Positions 1-9,073 of a DNA stretch of 64,000 nucleotides are shown in pieces. Origin of the DNA: Aestuariivivens sediminis (GTDB taxonomy: Bacteria > Bacteroidota > Bacteroidia > Flavobacteriales > Flavobacteriaceae). The notes under the pieces are model-generated. The model ran no database searches and was not told where the DNA came from. It saw nothing but the letters and a program-made list of their open reading frames with translations. The stretch is taken from the NCBI RefSeq assembly GCF_022662105.1, contig NZ_JAKMCP010000001.1, forward strand, positions 620,001 to 684,000, given 5' to 3'. Within the stretch, counting starts at the first letter, position 1, and every line of letters begins with the position of its first letter. The translations under genes were made by a program, and so were the position numbers.

Positions 1-462
1 GGCATCATTTATGTACCTGTAGATAAGGCACTCTATTACACCAATTCAAATAAAACAAGAGCATACAAAACGGTTATCCAAGATGTGAACCACCCTCTGG
101 AGCACATTCTATTTCAAGACGAGCATTCCATACAGCTTTCTTTAGAACACCATACGAAAGTACGGGTGGTAGGTAGTCGATCCCATATGAATCAGGAGAC
201 TCTGAATTATGTTGAAAGTCTCAAAGAAAAAGGCAAGCAGGTGGACATTGTTTCTAAGGGCAGTTCATTAAAATTTTGTCTAATGGCTGAAGGGAAAGCG
301 GATATTTATCCTAGATTTGCGCCTACGATGGAATGGGATACCGCAGCGGGTCAGGCCATTTGTGAAGCTGTTGGATTAAAGGTAATTGACCAGCAAACGG
401 ACAAACCAATGACATACAACAGGGAAAATTTGTTAAACAGTTATTTTTTAGTTTCAAGGTAA
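1..462 (+). CDS. cysQ: 3'(2'),5'-bisphosphate nucleotidase CysQ, C-terminal part
   Basis: The frame is open from base 1, so the gene begins left of the window and only its last ~153 codons are present. The product should hydrolyse 3'-phosphoadenosine 5'-phosphate to AMP, recycling the by-product of PAPS-dependent reactions. The visible part has the inositol-monophosphatase-superfamily C-terminal signature: an early GIIYVPV strand, KFCLMAEGKADIYPR, then the metal-binding stretch EWDTAAGQAI. It sits 3 bp before a DUF2061 gene that overlaps cysC, so the three form a PAPS/sulfate-activation operon. The family call is firm from motif and context; the N-terminus cannot be judged. Confidence 0.9.
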   Translation, partial: GIIYVPVDKALYYTNSNKTRAYKTVIQDVNHPLEHILFQDEHSIQLSLEHHTKVRVVGSRSHMNQETLNYVESLKEKGKQVDIVSKGSSLKFCLMAEGKADIYPRFAPTMEWDTAAGQAICEAVGLKVIDQQTDKPMTYNRENLLNSYFLVSR

Positions 463-465
463 AAG

Positions 466-882
466 ATGTCCTCTAACATACACAAAAGACATATAGCAAA
501 GGCAATAACCTGGAGAATAATTGGAACATTCGATACCTTTGTATTATCCTGGATCATAACAGGAAACCCATTATCGGGGCTTAAAATTAGTGGCTTGGAG
601 CTGGTAACAAAAATGATTCTGTACTATGGTCATGAACAACTTTGGTATAAAGTTAATGTAACCGAAAGCCAGAAAAGACATTTGTTTAAAACCGTAACCT
701 GGCGCATCATAGGAACTTTAGACACCATGTTAATCGCATGGATTATTACAGGCAATCCATTAACCGGGTTTAGCATTGGCCTTGCTGAAGTGCTTACAAA
801 AATGGGATTATATTATTTACATGAACGGGCATGGTATAAAATAAATTTTGGCTTAGATAAACGAAGATCTTCAAAACAATGA
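466..882 (+). CDS. DUF2061 membrane protein with a duplicated domain
   Basis: 138 aa made of two tandem copies of a ~60-residue DUF2061 unit. Each contains (A/V)TWRIIGT(F/L)DT followed by a hydrophobic segment with W-IITGNPL and ending LYY-HE-(L/A)WYK. Each copy predicts one to two membrane segments. Proteins of this family often sit beside sulfate-assimilation genes in Bacteroidota, and here the gene lies between cysQ (3 bp upstream) and cysC (4-bp ATGA overlap), so translational coupling is likely. The biochemical role is unknown; the location suggests a membrane function linked to sulfate activation, which is inference. Confidence 0.85.
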   Translation: MSSNIHKRHIAKAITWRIIGTFDTFVLSWIITGNPLSGLKISGLELVTKMILYYGHEQLWYKVNVTESQKRHLFKTVTWRIIGTLDTMLIAWIITGNPLTGFSIGLAEVLTKMGLYYLHERAWYKINFGLDKRRSSKQ

Positions 883-1472
883 CAAAACATCTTACAGACC
901 ACAAATACAAAATTAGCAAGGAGGAGCGTCAAAAATTAAATGGGCATAATTCATTTTTGGTTTTTTTTACTGGTTTATCGGGCTCAGGAAAATCGACATT
1001 AGCCAATGCATTGGAAGTAAAACTGAACCTGATGCATATTCACACCTATGTTTTGGATGGGGATAACATAAGACGTGGCATCAATAAAAATTTAGGGTTC
1101 TCTCCCGAAGATCGATCGGAAAACAATAGGCGAATAGGTGAAATATCAAAACTATTTGTCGATGCCGGCTTGGTGGTTCTTGCTGCTTTTGTGGCCCCCT
1201 ATGAAAAGGACAGAAATTTTATTAGGAACACTGTCGGATTGGATAATTACATCGAAGTTTTTGTAAACACCAGTCTGGAAGAATGTGAAAGAAGAGATGT
1301 TAAAGGTTTATATAAAAAAGCCCGGCAAGGAAAAATTAAAAATATGACCGGTATATCGGCTCCCTATGAAATTCCGGAAAACCCGGATGTGGTAGTATCC
1401 CATGTAAATACGGTTGCCGAATCTGTTGCTATTATTTTTCAACATATAAAAGGCAAATTGGACCTAAAATAA
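879..1472 (+). CDS. cysC: adenylyl-sulfate kinase CysC
   Basis: 197 aa, full length for APS kinase. It phosphorylates adenosine 5'-phosphosulfate with ATP to make PAPS in the cytoplasm. The Walker A loop GLSGSGKST is at residues 32-40. It is followed by the substrate segment LDGDNIRRGINKNLGFS and the lid motif EDRSENNRRIGE, all diagnostic. The start ATG overlaps the stop of the DUF2061 gene (ATGA), which fixes the start. It is the last gene of the operon. A hairpin lies just after the stop, but its T-run is on the other strand, so it belongs to the tRNA-Leu copy rather than to cysC. Confidence 0.96.
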   Translation: MTKHLTDHKYKISKEERQKLNGHNSFLVFFTGLSGSGKSTLANALEVKLNLMHIHTYVLDGDNIRRGINKNLGFSPEDRSENNRRIGEISKLFVDAGLVVLAAFVAPYEKDRNFIRNTVGLDNYIEVFVNTSLEECERRDVKGLYKKARQGKIKNMTGISAPYEIPENPDVVVSHVNTVAESVAIIFQHIKGKLDLK

Positions 1473-1522
1473 AAAGCCTCCTGTTTCCAGGAAGCGCTAT
1501 CGTTAGGGCGGGGAGACTCCCT
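1470..1522 (-). pseudogene. remnant of a tRNA-Leu 3' end plus its terminator
   Basis: This stretch repeats the terminator and 3' end of the intact tRNA-Leu at 1604-1660. Both copies share, in the same order, a run of A, the hairpin GCCTC(C/T)TGTTTCC(A/G)(G/A)GAAGC, CTATCGT, and GGGCGGGGAGACTC. The copy loses homology after the T-arm sequence, where unrelated sequence begins. It is therefore a relic of a second tRNA-Leu gene or of an att-type duplication. On the minus strand it still encodes a hairpin with a GAAA loop followed by TTTTT. Confidence 0.7.
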
Positions 1523-1603
1523 TCCCTTCGTCTACGCTCAGGGTAAACTCGCTCAGGATAAACTTCTCGCCTCCATGGCATAGTCCCATAAAAAGGTAAT
1601 CCA

Positions 1604-1634
1604 TAAAAAAAGCCTCTTGTTTCCAAGAAGCTCT
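1604..1634 (-). terminator. terminator of tRNA-Leu
   Basis: On the minus strand, 5 bases after the tRNA, GCTTCTTG and CAAGAGGC form an 8-bp stem (one G-T pair) with a GAAA tetraloop, followed by a run of seven T. This is a typical intrinsic terminator. A near copy with compensating stem changes lies at 1471-1494. Confidence 0.75.
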
Positions 1635-1638
1635 ATCG

Positions 1639-1720
1639 TACGGGCGGGGAGACTCGAACTCCCACACCTCGCGGCACTAGATCCTAAGTCTAGCGTGTCT
1701 ACCAATTCCACCACGCCCGC
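1639..1720 (-). tRNA. tRNA-Leu (anticodon TAG)
   Basis: The reverse strand folds as a class II tRNA. The acceptor GCGGGCG pairs with CGCCCGT (one G-T pair) and the discriminator is A. The D-arm is GGTGGAATTGGTAGACAC. The anticodon stem CTAGA/TCTAG encloses loop CTTAGGA with anticodon TAG. A variable arm is followed by a T-arm with GTTCGAGTC. The CCA is not encoded. Length is 82 nt including the discriminator. The short reading frames overlapping it on either strand are not genes. Confidence 0.95.
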
Positions 1721-1831
1721 TAAATCCCAATATCGGGATGCAAATATAATCAAGATTTTTAAAATGCAACCCTGAAACCCTTAAAAACATTCTTTTTTTA
1801 TACTTTTGAAATCAACTATATTATACCTTCC

Positions 1832-3220
1832 ATGAGCACCATCCAATCCTATATTACGAAGCACAAGGACCGTTTTATCAATGAACTTATAGAATTGCTG
1901 AAAATACCATCCGTAAGTGCAGATTCTAATTATAAGAATGCTGTTTTAAAAACGGCTGAAGCTGTAAAAATAAGCTTAGAAAACGCCGGTTGCAGTTCAG
2001 TTGAAATTTGCCAAACCAAAGGACATCCCATTGTTTATGGGGAAAAAATAATTCATCCACATTTACCAACTGTCCTGGTTTATGGGCATTACGACGTACA
2101 GCCACCTGATCCATTAGATTTATGGCATTCGCCTCCATTTGAGCCTGTTATTAAAACCTCGGTTAAATATCCAGAAGGTGCTATTTTTGCTCGGGGTGCC
2201 AGTGATGACAAAGGTCAAATGTACATGCATGTTAAGGCCATGGAGTACATGACTGCTAACGACCAATTGCCTTGCAACGTGAAATTTATGATTGAAGGGG
2301 AGGAAGAAATCGGCAGTCCTAGCTTAAGTGTATTTGTTAAAAATAATCGGAAGAAATTAAAAAATGATATCATCCTGATTTCCGATACGGGAATGATTGC
2401 CAATACCACACCATCCATCACCACGGGCTTACGTGGCCTAAGTTATGTTGAAGTAGAAGTTACTGGACCAAATCGCGATTTACATTCCGGCCTCTATGGT
2501 GGTGCCGTAGCTAATCCTATCAATATTTTGTCGAAAATGATTGCCTCGTTGCATGATGCTAACAACCATATCACCATTCCGGGATTTTATGATAAGGTCG
2601 AAGAACTTTCGGAAATTGAAAGAGCAGAAATGGCAAAAGCTCCATTTGACTTAGAAGATTATAAAAAGGCCTTGAATATTGATGCGGTCTATGGAGAAGC
2701 CGGGTATTCAACCCATGAGCGAACCTCTATAAGACCAACCTTAGACGTTAATGGCATTTGGGGAGGCTATACCGGAGAAGGTGCTAAAACCGTTATTGCC
2801 AGTAAAGCCTTTGCCAAAATATCTATGCGATTGGTACCCCATCAAGACTGGGAGGAAATTACGCAATTATTTACGGATTATTTCAAAAGTATCGCTCCAA
2901 AAGGTATAAAAGTCAATGTAATTCCCCATCATGGTGGACAAGGCTATGTCACTCCTTTGGATCATATAGGATATCAAGCCGCCAGTAAGGCCTACCAGAA
3001 AACCTTCGGAAAAACGCCTATTCCGCAACGGAGCGGCGGTAGTATTCCCATAGTATCCCTTTTCGAAAAAGAATTGCAAAGCAAAACCATTTTAATGGGC
3101 TTTGGTCTGGATAGTAATGCGATACACTCTCCTAATGAACATTTTGGCATTTGGAATTATTTAAAAGGTATAGAAACCATTCCGTTCTTTTACAAATACT
3201 TTACGGAGCTTTCTCAATGA
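1832..3220 (+). CDS. M20 family dipeptidase
   Basis: 462 aa, the normal length for the M20F/CNDP-like dipeptidases. The metal-binding segments are clear: GHYDVQ at residues 85-90 (first zinc ligand His), GASDDKGQ at 122-129 (bridging Asp), and EGEEEIGS at 155-162 (catalytic Glu followed by a metal-ligand Glu). A dimerisation-domain motif RDLHSGLYGG follows, and a C-terminal IHSPNE carries the last His ligand. It should hydrolyse dipeptides using two metal ions. No signal peptide is seen, so it is probably cytoplasmic. It is a single gene, with tRNA-Leu pointing away on its left. Confidence 0.92.
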   Translation: MSTIQSYITKHKDRFINELIELLKIPSVSADSNYKNAVLKTAEAVKISLENAGCSSVEICQTKGHPIVYGEKIIHPHLPTVLVYGHYDVQPPDPLDLWHSPPFEPVIKTSVKYPEGAIFARGASDDKGQMYMHVKAMEYMTANDQLPCNVKFMIEGEEEIGSPSLSVFVKNNRKKLKNDIILISDTGMIANTTPSITTGLRGLSYVEVEVTGPNRDLHSGLYGGAVANPINILSKMIASLHDANNHITIPGFYDKVEELSEIERAEMAKAPFDLEDYKKALNIDAVYGEAGYSTHERTSIRPTLDVNGIWGGYTGEGAKTVIASKAFAKISMRLVPHQDWEEITQLFTDYFKSIAPKGIKVNVIPHHGGQGYVTPLDHIGYQAASKAYQKTFGKTPIPQRSGGSIPIVSLFEKELQSKTILMGFGLDSNAIHSPNEHFGIWNYLKGIETIPFFYKYFTELSQ

Positions 3221-3334
3221 ATAAGGTATTGAATTGCTTTAATACCATTACTAGTTTCTATAAAAGAATGACATGGAACGCCCTTGTCAGCACTAAAGTG
3301 TACGAACAGATTCTAAATTACTAACCTATTTGAA

Positions 3335-4216
3335 TTGATGCAGAACAGTCATTTAAACTATATCTTCCTTCTTTTATTAGCCACTTTATTTATTAGTACA
3401 TCCGGTGCGTTGGGCAAATTCATTGATATGCCTGTTCCTGTCATCATCTGGTGGCGCTCCATATTAGCTTCATTATTGTTGTATGGGTTTTGTAGATATA
3501 AAAAATACCGTTTGGTGCTGAGATCACGAAAAGACTTGATCCTTTTCATTTTAAGCGGGCTCTTTTTAGCAACACATTGGATAACCTATTTCTATGCCCT
3601 GAAACTCTCAAATGTGGCTATTGGTATGTTGTCCCTGTTTGTATACCCTATATTAACGGCTCTAATAGAACCCCTATTTATAGACACAAAATTTGATCCT
3701 GTATATATATTACTGGGAATAATGGTTTTGTTTGGGATTTATATCCTGGCACCGGAATTTAATTTGGAAAGTGCCCATGTGAGGGGTGCATTATTTGGGT
3801 TGCTCTCGGCTTTGTTCTTTTCTATACGCAATATTATCTCCAAGCAAATGGTATCGCGTTACAATAGCACTGCCATTATGTTCTATCAAATTACGATTAT
3901 CAGTGTCGTATTATTACCTGTATTATGGCTTCAAGACACGTCTAACATTAAGACGCAGTACCCTTATATTATTATTCTCGGAGTTATTACAACCGCCGTA
4001 GGACACACGATGTTAGTGAATAGTTTAAGGCATTTTACGGTGAGTACAGCAAGTATCATTAGCAGCATTCAACCAATTTTAGGCATCGTCATTGCCTTTA
4101 TTTTTCTAAACGAAATACCAAGTTGGAATACCTATATTGGTGGATTCATTATCCTTTTAACCGTAGTTATCGAAAGCATTCGATCCAATAAGAAAAACAA
4201 GGAGCTATCAAAATAA
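3335..4216 (+). CDS. EamA (drug/metabolite transporter) family permease
   Basis: 293 aa, ten predicted membrane segments arranged as two five-helix EamA repeats. The first has SGALGKFIDMPVPVIIWWRS after helix 1; the second begins GALFGLLSALFFSIRNIISK and ends with SSIQPILGIVIAFIFLNEIP, the conserved EamA tail motif. It is an inner-membrane exporter of small organic molecules with unknown substrate. The ATG at 3335 is preceded by an AT-rich leader and precedes the first helix. It is transcribed alone, convergent with the SQR-like gene. Confidence 0.9.
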   Translation: MMQNSHLNYIFLLLLATLFISTSGALGKFIDMPVPVIIWWRSILASLLLYGFCRYKKYRLVLRSRKDLILFILSGLFLATHWITYFYALKLSNVAIGMLSLFVYPILTALIEPLFIDTKFDPVYILLGIMVLFGIYILAPEFNLESAHVRGALFGLLSALFFSIRNIISKQMVSRYNSTAIMFYQITIISVVLLPVLWLQDTSNIKTQYPYIIILGVITTAVGHTMLVNSLRHFTVSTASIISSIQPILGIVIAFIFLNEIPSWNTYIGGFIILLTVVIESIRSNKKNKELSK

Positions 4217-4260
4217 CAACACTACCTAAGTGATAACCCCTTGTCTTCAATCAAACCACA

Positions 4261-5463
4261 CTATGGTAATTGAGAGTACCCATGTTTTGTTTTCCAAAGG
4301 AAATACTTTTCGAATAATACTTTAGAAAAATCAAATATGACATTGGGTATCATTATGGCGAAAAGACGTGGCTTAAAAAGATTGTTACTTAAAATAATAA
4401 CTTCTTTTTTACCTGCATCCATCACACAAATACCAGGTATTTTACCCCATGCCTTTTGTTTTAGATTTGTTTTACCCTGGGTAACTCTATGGATATTTTC
4501 AGCGACAATTTTACCGGTTTCATCAGAAGGGTAACCCGTTTTAGGGGTCGAGAAAGGCACTTTACCGGGTTTAAAAGGCACCTTAACATCCACTGCTATA
4601 CCAGCTGCCCAGACACTGGGTAATTCGGTATGTCGGTAATTGTCACCCACAGGAATATATCCTGCTTGTGTCGCTTTTAACCCTTCAGATTTTGAAACAA
4701 AATCAACACCAATGAACGGAGGCATAAGCATGGTGAACTTGCTATTAATCGTTTCACCTGTACTAAGAATAACCTTATCTTTTAGAACCTCTTTCACACC
4801 AACCTCCGTTCTATAGTGTATATTAAACATCTTCATAAAGGATTTAAGCATCGTTTGGCCACCGGTCATGCCATCGATACCAAAATGTCCTAAAAAAGTC
4901 TCCGGAGTAATCCAATACAGGTTTACTTTTTTACGAATATGCTGTTCACGCAGCCACTTTTCAACATTAAACAAAAACTCATAGGCTGCACCCATACAGC
5001 CTGCATTTTGGGTTGCTCCAATGACAATATCACCAGGATCTTTTTTAAAAGCGTCCAATGCAGCTCTGGTTTTCATGGCTCCATTTGGTGTACCGATATA
5101 ATGTGCAAATTCCTTTACACCCGGTGCCACATCATATTTTACTTTTGGTCCGGTGGCAATAACCAAATGGTCGTATGGTATTTCACCCTTATCGGAAAGA
5201 ACAATTTGTTTATCGGTATCTACGCGCAAGGCTTCGGCATGGATGAATTCAACGCCTTTTTTTTCAAGGATAGTATCCTTTCTAAAAGATATATCCTTAA
5301 TTTCCCGCCTTCCAAAAGGCACCCAAATTAATGATGGAATAAACAAAAATAATGGCGATTTATCTACCATTATTACTCTATGGTCCTTTTTGCCTTTACG
5401 TTTCAACTCGAGAGCTGCAGTCATCCCTGCAAAGTTCCCTCCTATTATTACTGTTGTGGTCAT
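4261..5463 (-). CDS. FAD-dependent oxidoreductase, sulfide:quinone oxidoreductase-like
   Basis: About 400 aa. The N-terminal FAD-binding strand-turn is TVIIGGNFAG, later comes VIATGPKVKYD, and there is an SQR-like NAGCMGAAYEF segment carrying a Cys at the place of a redox-active Cys in many SQRs. The C-terminal CVMDAGKKEV resembles the SQR end domain. It is a membrane-associated flavoprotein that probably passes electrons from sulfide or a related donor to quinone. NDH-2-like relatives cannot be excluded. A start at a TTG (5484) would add seven residues; the ATG at 5463, directly before the FAD strand, is preferred. Confidence 0.82.
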   Translation of the reverse strand: MTTTVIIGGNFAGMTAALELKRKGKKDHRVIMVDKSPLFLFIPSLIWVPFGRREIKDISFRKDTILEKKGVEFIHAEALRVDTDKQIVLSDKGEIPYDHLVIATGPKVKYDVAPGVKEFAHYIGTPNGAMKTRAALDAFKKDPGDIVIGATQNAGCMGAAYEFLFNVEKWLREQHIRKKVNLYWITPETFLGHFGIDGMTGGQTMLKSFMKMFNIHYRTEVGVKEVLKDKVILSTGETINSKFTMLMPPFIGVDFVSKSEGLKATQAGYIPVGDNYRHTELPSVWAAGIAVDVKVPFKPGKVPFSTPKTGYPSDETGKIVAENIHRVTQGKTNLKQKAWGKIPGICVMDAGKKEVIILSNNLFKPRLFAIMIPNVIFDFSKVLFEKYFLWKTKHGYSQLP

Positions 5464-5645
5464 GATTATTAATTTATATATCAAAATTAGACCATATAAT
5501 CCATACCGTATGTTACAAAAGTCACATAAGGAGGAACCCTATTATTCCGCTCAAGTAAATCTGGTCTATTATAAACTGTACATTCTTTTTTACATTAAAA
5601 TGTAACAATTCATCCCATTTCACGTTCTAATACATAATCAATCCT

Positions 5646-6806
5646 ATGCCATTTTCTGCCAATAGTGCAGAGAAGCCAAAGGAACAATCAAAAAACAATC
5701 ACGTTATGTTAAACCGCTTTTTTATTATCTGCTCGGGTAGTGATCCCCTTATTTTAGAGCATTGCTCTAAAGGTGAACAAAACAAATATGCCGGCATTGG
5801 TGCGACCGTTTTTTTTACAGCTCTTATGGCTTTTATTGCAGCCAGTTATGCCCTTTTTACCGTGTTCAACAATGTAGTCGTTGCTATTTTATTTGGATTT
5901 ATTTGGGGGCTGCTTATTTTTAATTTAGACCGTTTTATTGTTTCTACTATAAAAAAAACAGGGCATTTGATGGACGAACTCATACAAGCCTCTCCACGAA
6001 TTATCCTGGCTATTATTATTGCTATAGTTATTGCCAAGCCTCTTGAACTTAAAATTTTTAAGAAGGAAATTGACCAGGTATTGTTGGCCGAAAAGCATGA
6101 AATGACCCTTGCCAATAAACACCAGATCGAACAACAGTACGGACCGGATATTGAGGCTTTAAAAAGTGAAATGACATCCTTACAACAAGCGATCCATTCT
6201 AAAGAAGAAGAAGTTAATGGACTGTATGAGACTTACATTTCCGAAGCCGAAGGGACTGCTGGAACCATGCTTTTAGGCAAAGGCCCCGTCTATAAGGAAA
6301 AACGAGATAAACATGATGCTGCTTTGGCCGAACTCCAACAATTAAGGACAGAAAATCGTTCAAAAATACTAGCCATTGAAGGCCAAATTTCGGCATCGCA
6401 AAATGCGTTGCAAAATAAAATTACCAATACACAGCCCATTATCAACAATTTTGACGGCCTTATGGCTCGGGTAAATGCTTTGGATAAACTGCCCTGGTTA
6501 CCATCATTCTTTATATTTCTCCTTTTCTTGGCAATTGAAACTTCTCCCATTTTTGCCAAACTGTTGTCACCAAAAGGTATCTACGACTATAAACTGGATG
6601 AACAAGAATCTGCTATAAGATCTCAAGTACTGCAGAACAAAAAACAAAGAGAAGTCATGCTAAATACTGATTATGCCATAAACAATCGTATTTACGACGA
6701 TCTTAAATCTGAAGAGGAATTATATCAATACAAACGTAAAAAGGCCAAAGAAATATTGCAGTTGCAAGCGGATTCATTTTTTAGCAAACAAAAAAGTATT
6801 TTGTAA
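5646..6806 (+). CDS. DUF4407 membrane protein
   Basis: 386 aa matching DUF4407. An N-terminal FFIICSGSDP box is followed by two close hydrophobic helices (about residues 55-105) ending FNLDRFIVS, and a third helix at about 120-140. A long charged coiled-coil region spans ~140-275. A fourth membrane helix contains LPWLPSFFIFLLFLAIETSPI, and then comes a charged tail. The topology suggests an inner-membrane protein with a large helical soluble stalk. No biochemical function is established for the family. It is convergent with the STAS gene, with one base between their stops. Confidence 0.85.
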   Translation: MPFSANSAEKPKEQSKNNHVMLNRFFIICSGSDPLILEHCSKGEQNKYAGIGATVFFTALMAFIAASYALFTVFNNVVVAILFGFIWGLLIFNLDRFIVSTIKKTGHLMDELIQASPRIILAIIIAIVIAKPLELKIFKKEIDQVLLAEKHEMTLANKHQIEQQYGPDIEALKSEMTSLQQAIHSKEEEVNGLYETYISEAEGTAGTMLLGKGPVYKEKRDKHDAALAELQQLRTENRSKILAIEGQISASQNALQNKITNTQPIINNFDGLMARVNALDKLPWLPSFFIFLLFLAIETSPIFAKLLSPKGIYDYKLDEQESAIRSQVLQNKKQREVMLNTDYAINNRIYDDLKSEEELYQYKRKKAKEILQLQADSFFSKQKSIL

Positions 6807-6807
6807 G

Positions 6808-7086
6808 TTAGACTAGGGTCTCCGATTTAAATTTATTGTATAATCGGGTTGGTCCACTGCCTATAATAGACACGTCCTTTTTGTTCATTACAGCCAAACG
6901 ATGTAATTCCAATAGGTTTTTTATGCCGTACCGATCAATATGTTCAATTCCCACAACATTAACTACAATCTTGTTGCCCCTGTTTAAAATAAGGTTAAGT
7001 TCGCGTTCAAACAAATGAAAATTTCGTTTATTAAGAACACCTTTAACTTTTAAAAAATTTCCATAACTGGTAATTCGCAGATCCAT
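6808..7086 (-). CDS. small STAS-domain protein
   Basis: 92 aa. The order beta-strand (FLKVKGVLN), helix, strand (KIVVNVVGIEHID), then helix (YGIKNLLELHRLAV) and VSIIGSG fits a stand-alone STAS (anti-sigma-antagonist-like) fold. The position where SpoIIAA-type proteins carry the phosphorylated Ser has RYG instead, so it may act by binding rather than by phosphorylation (inference). No partner kinase is next to it. It lies convergent to the DUF4407 gene. Confidence 0.65.
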   Translation of the reverse strand: MDLRITSYGNFLKVKGVLNKRNFHLFERELNLILNRGNKIVVNVVGIEHIDRYGIKNLLELHRLAVMNKKDVSIIGSGPTRLYNKFKSETLV

Positions 7087-7528
7087 ATCACATAATGAGG
7101 TTAAAAATTAATTAGACTCAGGGTACAATAAATTGATTTTCAGTCAAATATATTTAATATATTTCACATTTTTTTGATTTTTCGATAAACGGTAACATCT
7201 TATGGGTTTGTTAGGTGCTTTTAAACGATATTACCTAATTTTGTATATTTAGATACCACTAATTACTCATATTAAGTTACTTGTCATGGAATCTTGTTCT
7301 TTACGTTTTGTACGGTGACCTATCTCAAAATTTATGTACAAACTAATCTGAATAAAGACATCACGGCTCTTGAGTGTCGGGTGCATTTTACTAACTCCTG
7401 AGGTTGATTTTATTATGATATTTTTTTGGTAACTTCTAAAAATAAATTTGCCTTGAATAGTTACAACAGATATCTCGTGTTAGACATGGCCCTTATACTA
7501 CTTAAAAATCTCTTTAAAACTGTTATTT
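7087..7528. other. 442-bp intergenic region without recognisable content
   Basis: AT-rich spacer between two divergent genes, the STAS gene (minus) and the S37 peptidase gene (plus), so it must contain both promoters. I find no reading frame over ~30 codons, no RNA gene and no clear hairpin. Confidence 0.5.
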
Positions 7529-8836
7529 ATGAACGCTAAGCATATACTCTATCTCTTTCTTCTTGTATCTATTTTAACCCATTGTAAAATTGCATCTCCA
7601 ACATCGACTCAGGCGGATAAATCGACTTTTGAAAAGCTGGCAAGTATTCCCATTGTGGTAAAGATTGAAAAGCGTGATCCAATTAGCCATTTTGATGAGA
7701 ATTATGAGATCTGGTTTGAACAACCTATTGATTACAACGATCTTTCCAAGGGCACCTTCAAACAACGGGTTTATTTAGGTTTCGAAAACACAAACAAACC
7801 GGTAATAGTTAACTTAAGAGGATATGGTATAGGTAACGATAAAGCAAATGAACTGGCGGATCATTATAAAACCAATCAACTGACCATTGAACATCGATAT
7901 TTTAATACATCACGACCGGAAAACATTGACTGGAATACCTTAACTATTGCGAATGCTGCGAGAGATCAGGCTAGAATAATAGATGCGATACGTCAAGCCG
8001 TTTATCCGCATTCAAAATTTATTTCAACGGGAATATCCAAAGGCTGCCAGACAGCCATGGCCCATAGGCGATTTTTTCCAAAAAATGTTGACGCCTGTGT
8101 TTGCTATGTTGGCCCTTTAAATTTTCAACGGGAAGACCCCAGAATATATGAATTCTTAAAAACGGTTGGCACCAATCAGGATCGAGCGAAGATAAAGGCG
8201 TTTCAGGATTTATGCTTTGAAAATAGAGCAGCTTTACTGGAACAGATGAAAGCCGTCGCCAAGAAAAAGAATTTATCCTGGGAATTTGGAGTTGAAAAGG
8301 CTTTAGACTATACGATTCTGGAATATGCTTTTGCGTTTTGGCAGTGGGGAAAGGATCTGGACAACATTCCCTTGAAAACGGCCAGCATTCAAACGATTTA
8401 TGATCATCTGATTGATGTGGTAGGCTATGGTTTCTTCGAAGCTTCGGCCGTTGAGTACCTCCAACCCTATTTTTGGGCCGCCCTTACCGAACAGGGTATC
8501 TATGGTTATGAAACGGGCCCGTTTAAAGACTATTTAAATACCGATGCAATTTATAAATTTGATTGGGCATTTCCCGATAGCATCTCCAAACCTTTTAATC
8601 CCATACCTATGAAAGAGATCAAATCATTTTTAGACACCTCTGCTGAAAAAATGCTTTTTATATATGGTGAATACGATGCCTGGAGCGCAACAGCGGTGAA
8701 TTTAAATGGGACTGCAAAACGCAGGGAACTTTACAAATTTACTCTCCCCAAAGGAGACCATAAAACCCGTATTAAAAATTTTGATAAAGAGAGTCAGGAA
8801 AAAATATTTGACATTATAGACCATTGGTTAAAATAA
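7529..8836 (+). CDS. S37-family (PS-10) secreted peptidase, probable lipoprotein
   Basis: 435 aa. The N-terminus has a hydrophobic segment ending ILTHC, a plausible lipobox with Cys at residue 19. The body matches peptidase S37, a prolyl-tripeptidyl/tripeptidyl aminopeptidase group with an alpha/beta-hydrolase fold. It has the FEQPIDY beta-strand, QLTIEHRYFNTSRP, and the nucleophile elbow TGISKGCQTA with Ser after GI. A later Asp lies in IYGEYDAWSA and a His in KGDHKTRI, completing the triad. It probably degrades peptides at the cell surface. A tiny membrane-protein gene follows after ~90 bp. Confidence 0.88.
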   Translation: MNAKHILYLFLLVSILTHCKIASPTSTQADKSTFEKLASIPIVVKIEKRDPISHFDENYEIWFEQPIDYNDLSKGTFKQRVYLGFENTNKPVIVNLRGYGIGNDKANELADHYKTNQLTIEHRYFNTSRPENIDWNTLTIANAARDQARIIDAIRQAVYPHSKFISTGISKGCQTAMAHRRFFPKNVDACVCYVGPLNFQREDPRIYEFLKTVGTNQDRAKIKAFQDLCFENRAALLEQMKAVAKKKNLSWEFGVEKALDYTILEYAFAFWQWGKDLDNIPLKTASIQTIYDHLIDVVGYGFFEASAVEYLQPYFWAALTEQGIYGYETGPFKDYLNTDAIYKFDWAFPDSISKPFNPIPMKEIKSFLDTSAEKMLFIYGEYDAWSATAVNLNGTAKRRELYKFTLPKGDHKTRIKNFDKESQEKIFDIIDHWLK

Positions 8837-8929
8837 AACTACAGGAAACGGGTTGGTAATCGGTAATATATTGAAGTCTTAATAAATTTTTGATCCCTTT
8901 TAAATATTGAATTTAGGGAATAATAGTCT

Positions 8930-9073
8930 ATGAATTACAATCTTAAAATACTGCTCATGGTACTCCTGGCAGGAATCACCATTTATGGCTTAGTCACCGG
9001 GAAATATCTCTTCCTTATATTGATTTTACCATTTGGTTTTGGCTTGTTTCGAAAAAAAGATGAAAACAACTAG
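8930..9073 (+). CDS. 47-aa two-helix membrane protein
   Basis: ATG at 8930 opens a 47-codon frame ending in TAG at 9071. The product starts MNYNLKILLMVLLAG and has two hydrophobic stretches (about residues 5-23 and 27-40) separated by VTGKY, ending in a charged tail RKKDENN. Positive-inside residues at the tail and normal codon use support a real small membrane protein. Its stop overlaps the last bases of the convergent phnA gene. No function can be assigned. Confidence 0.55.
   Translation: MNYNLKILLMVLLAGITIYGLVTGKYLFLILILPFGFGLFRKKDENN

Noticed and set aside
1432-1753. Two overlapping minus-strand frames of 64 and 66 codons
   Set aside because: They run through the tRNA-Leu gene, its terminator and the decayed copy; their peptides are translations of tRNA and repeat sequence.
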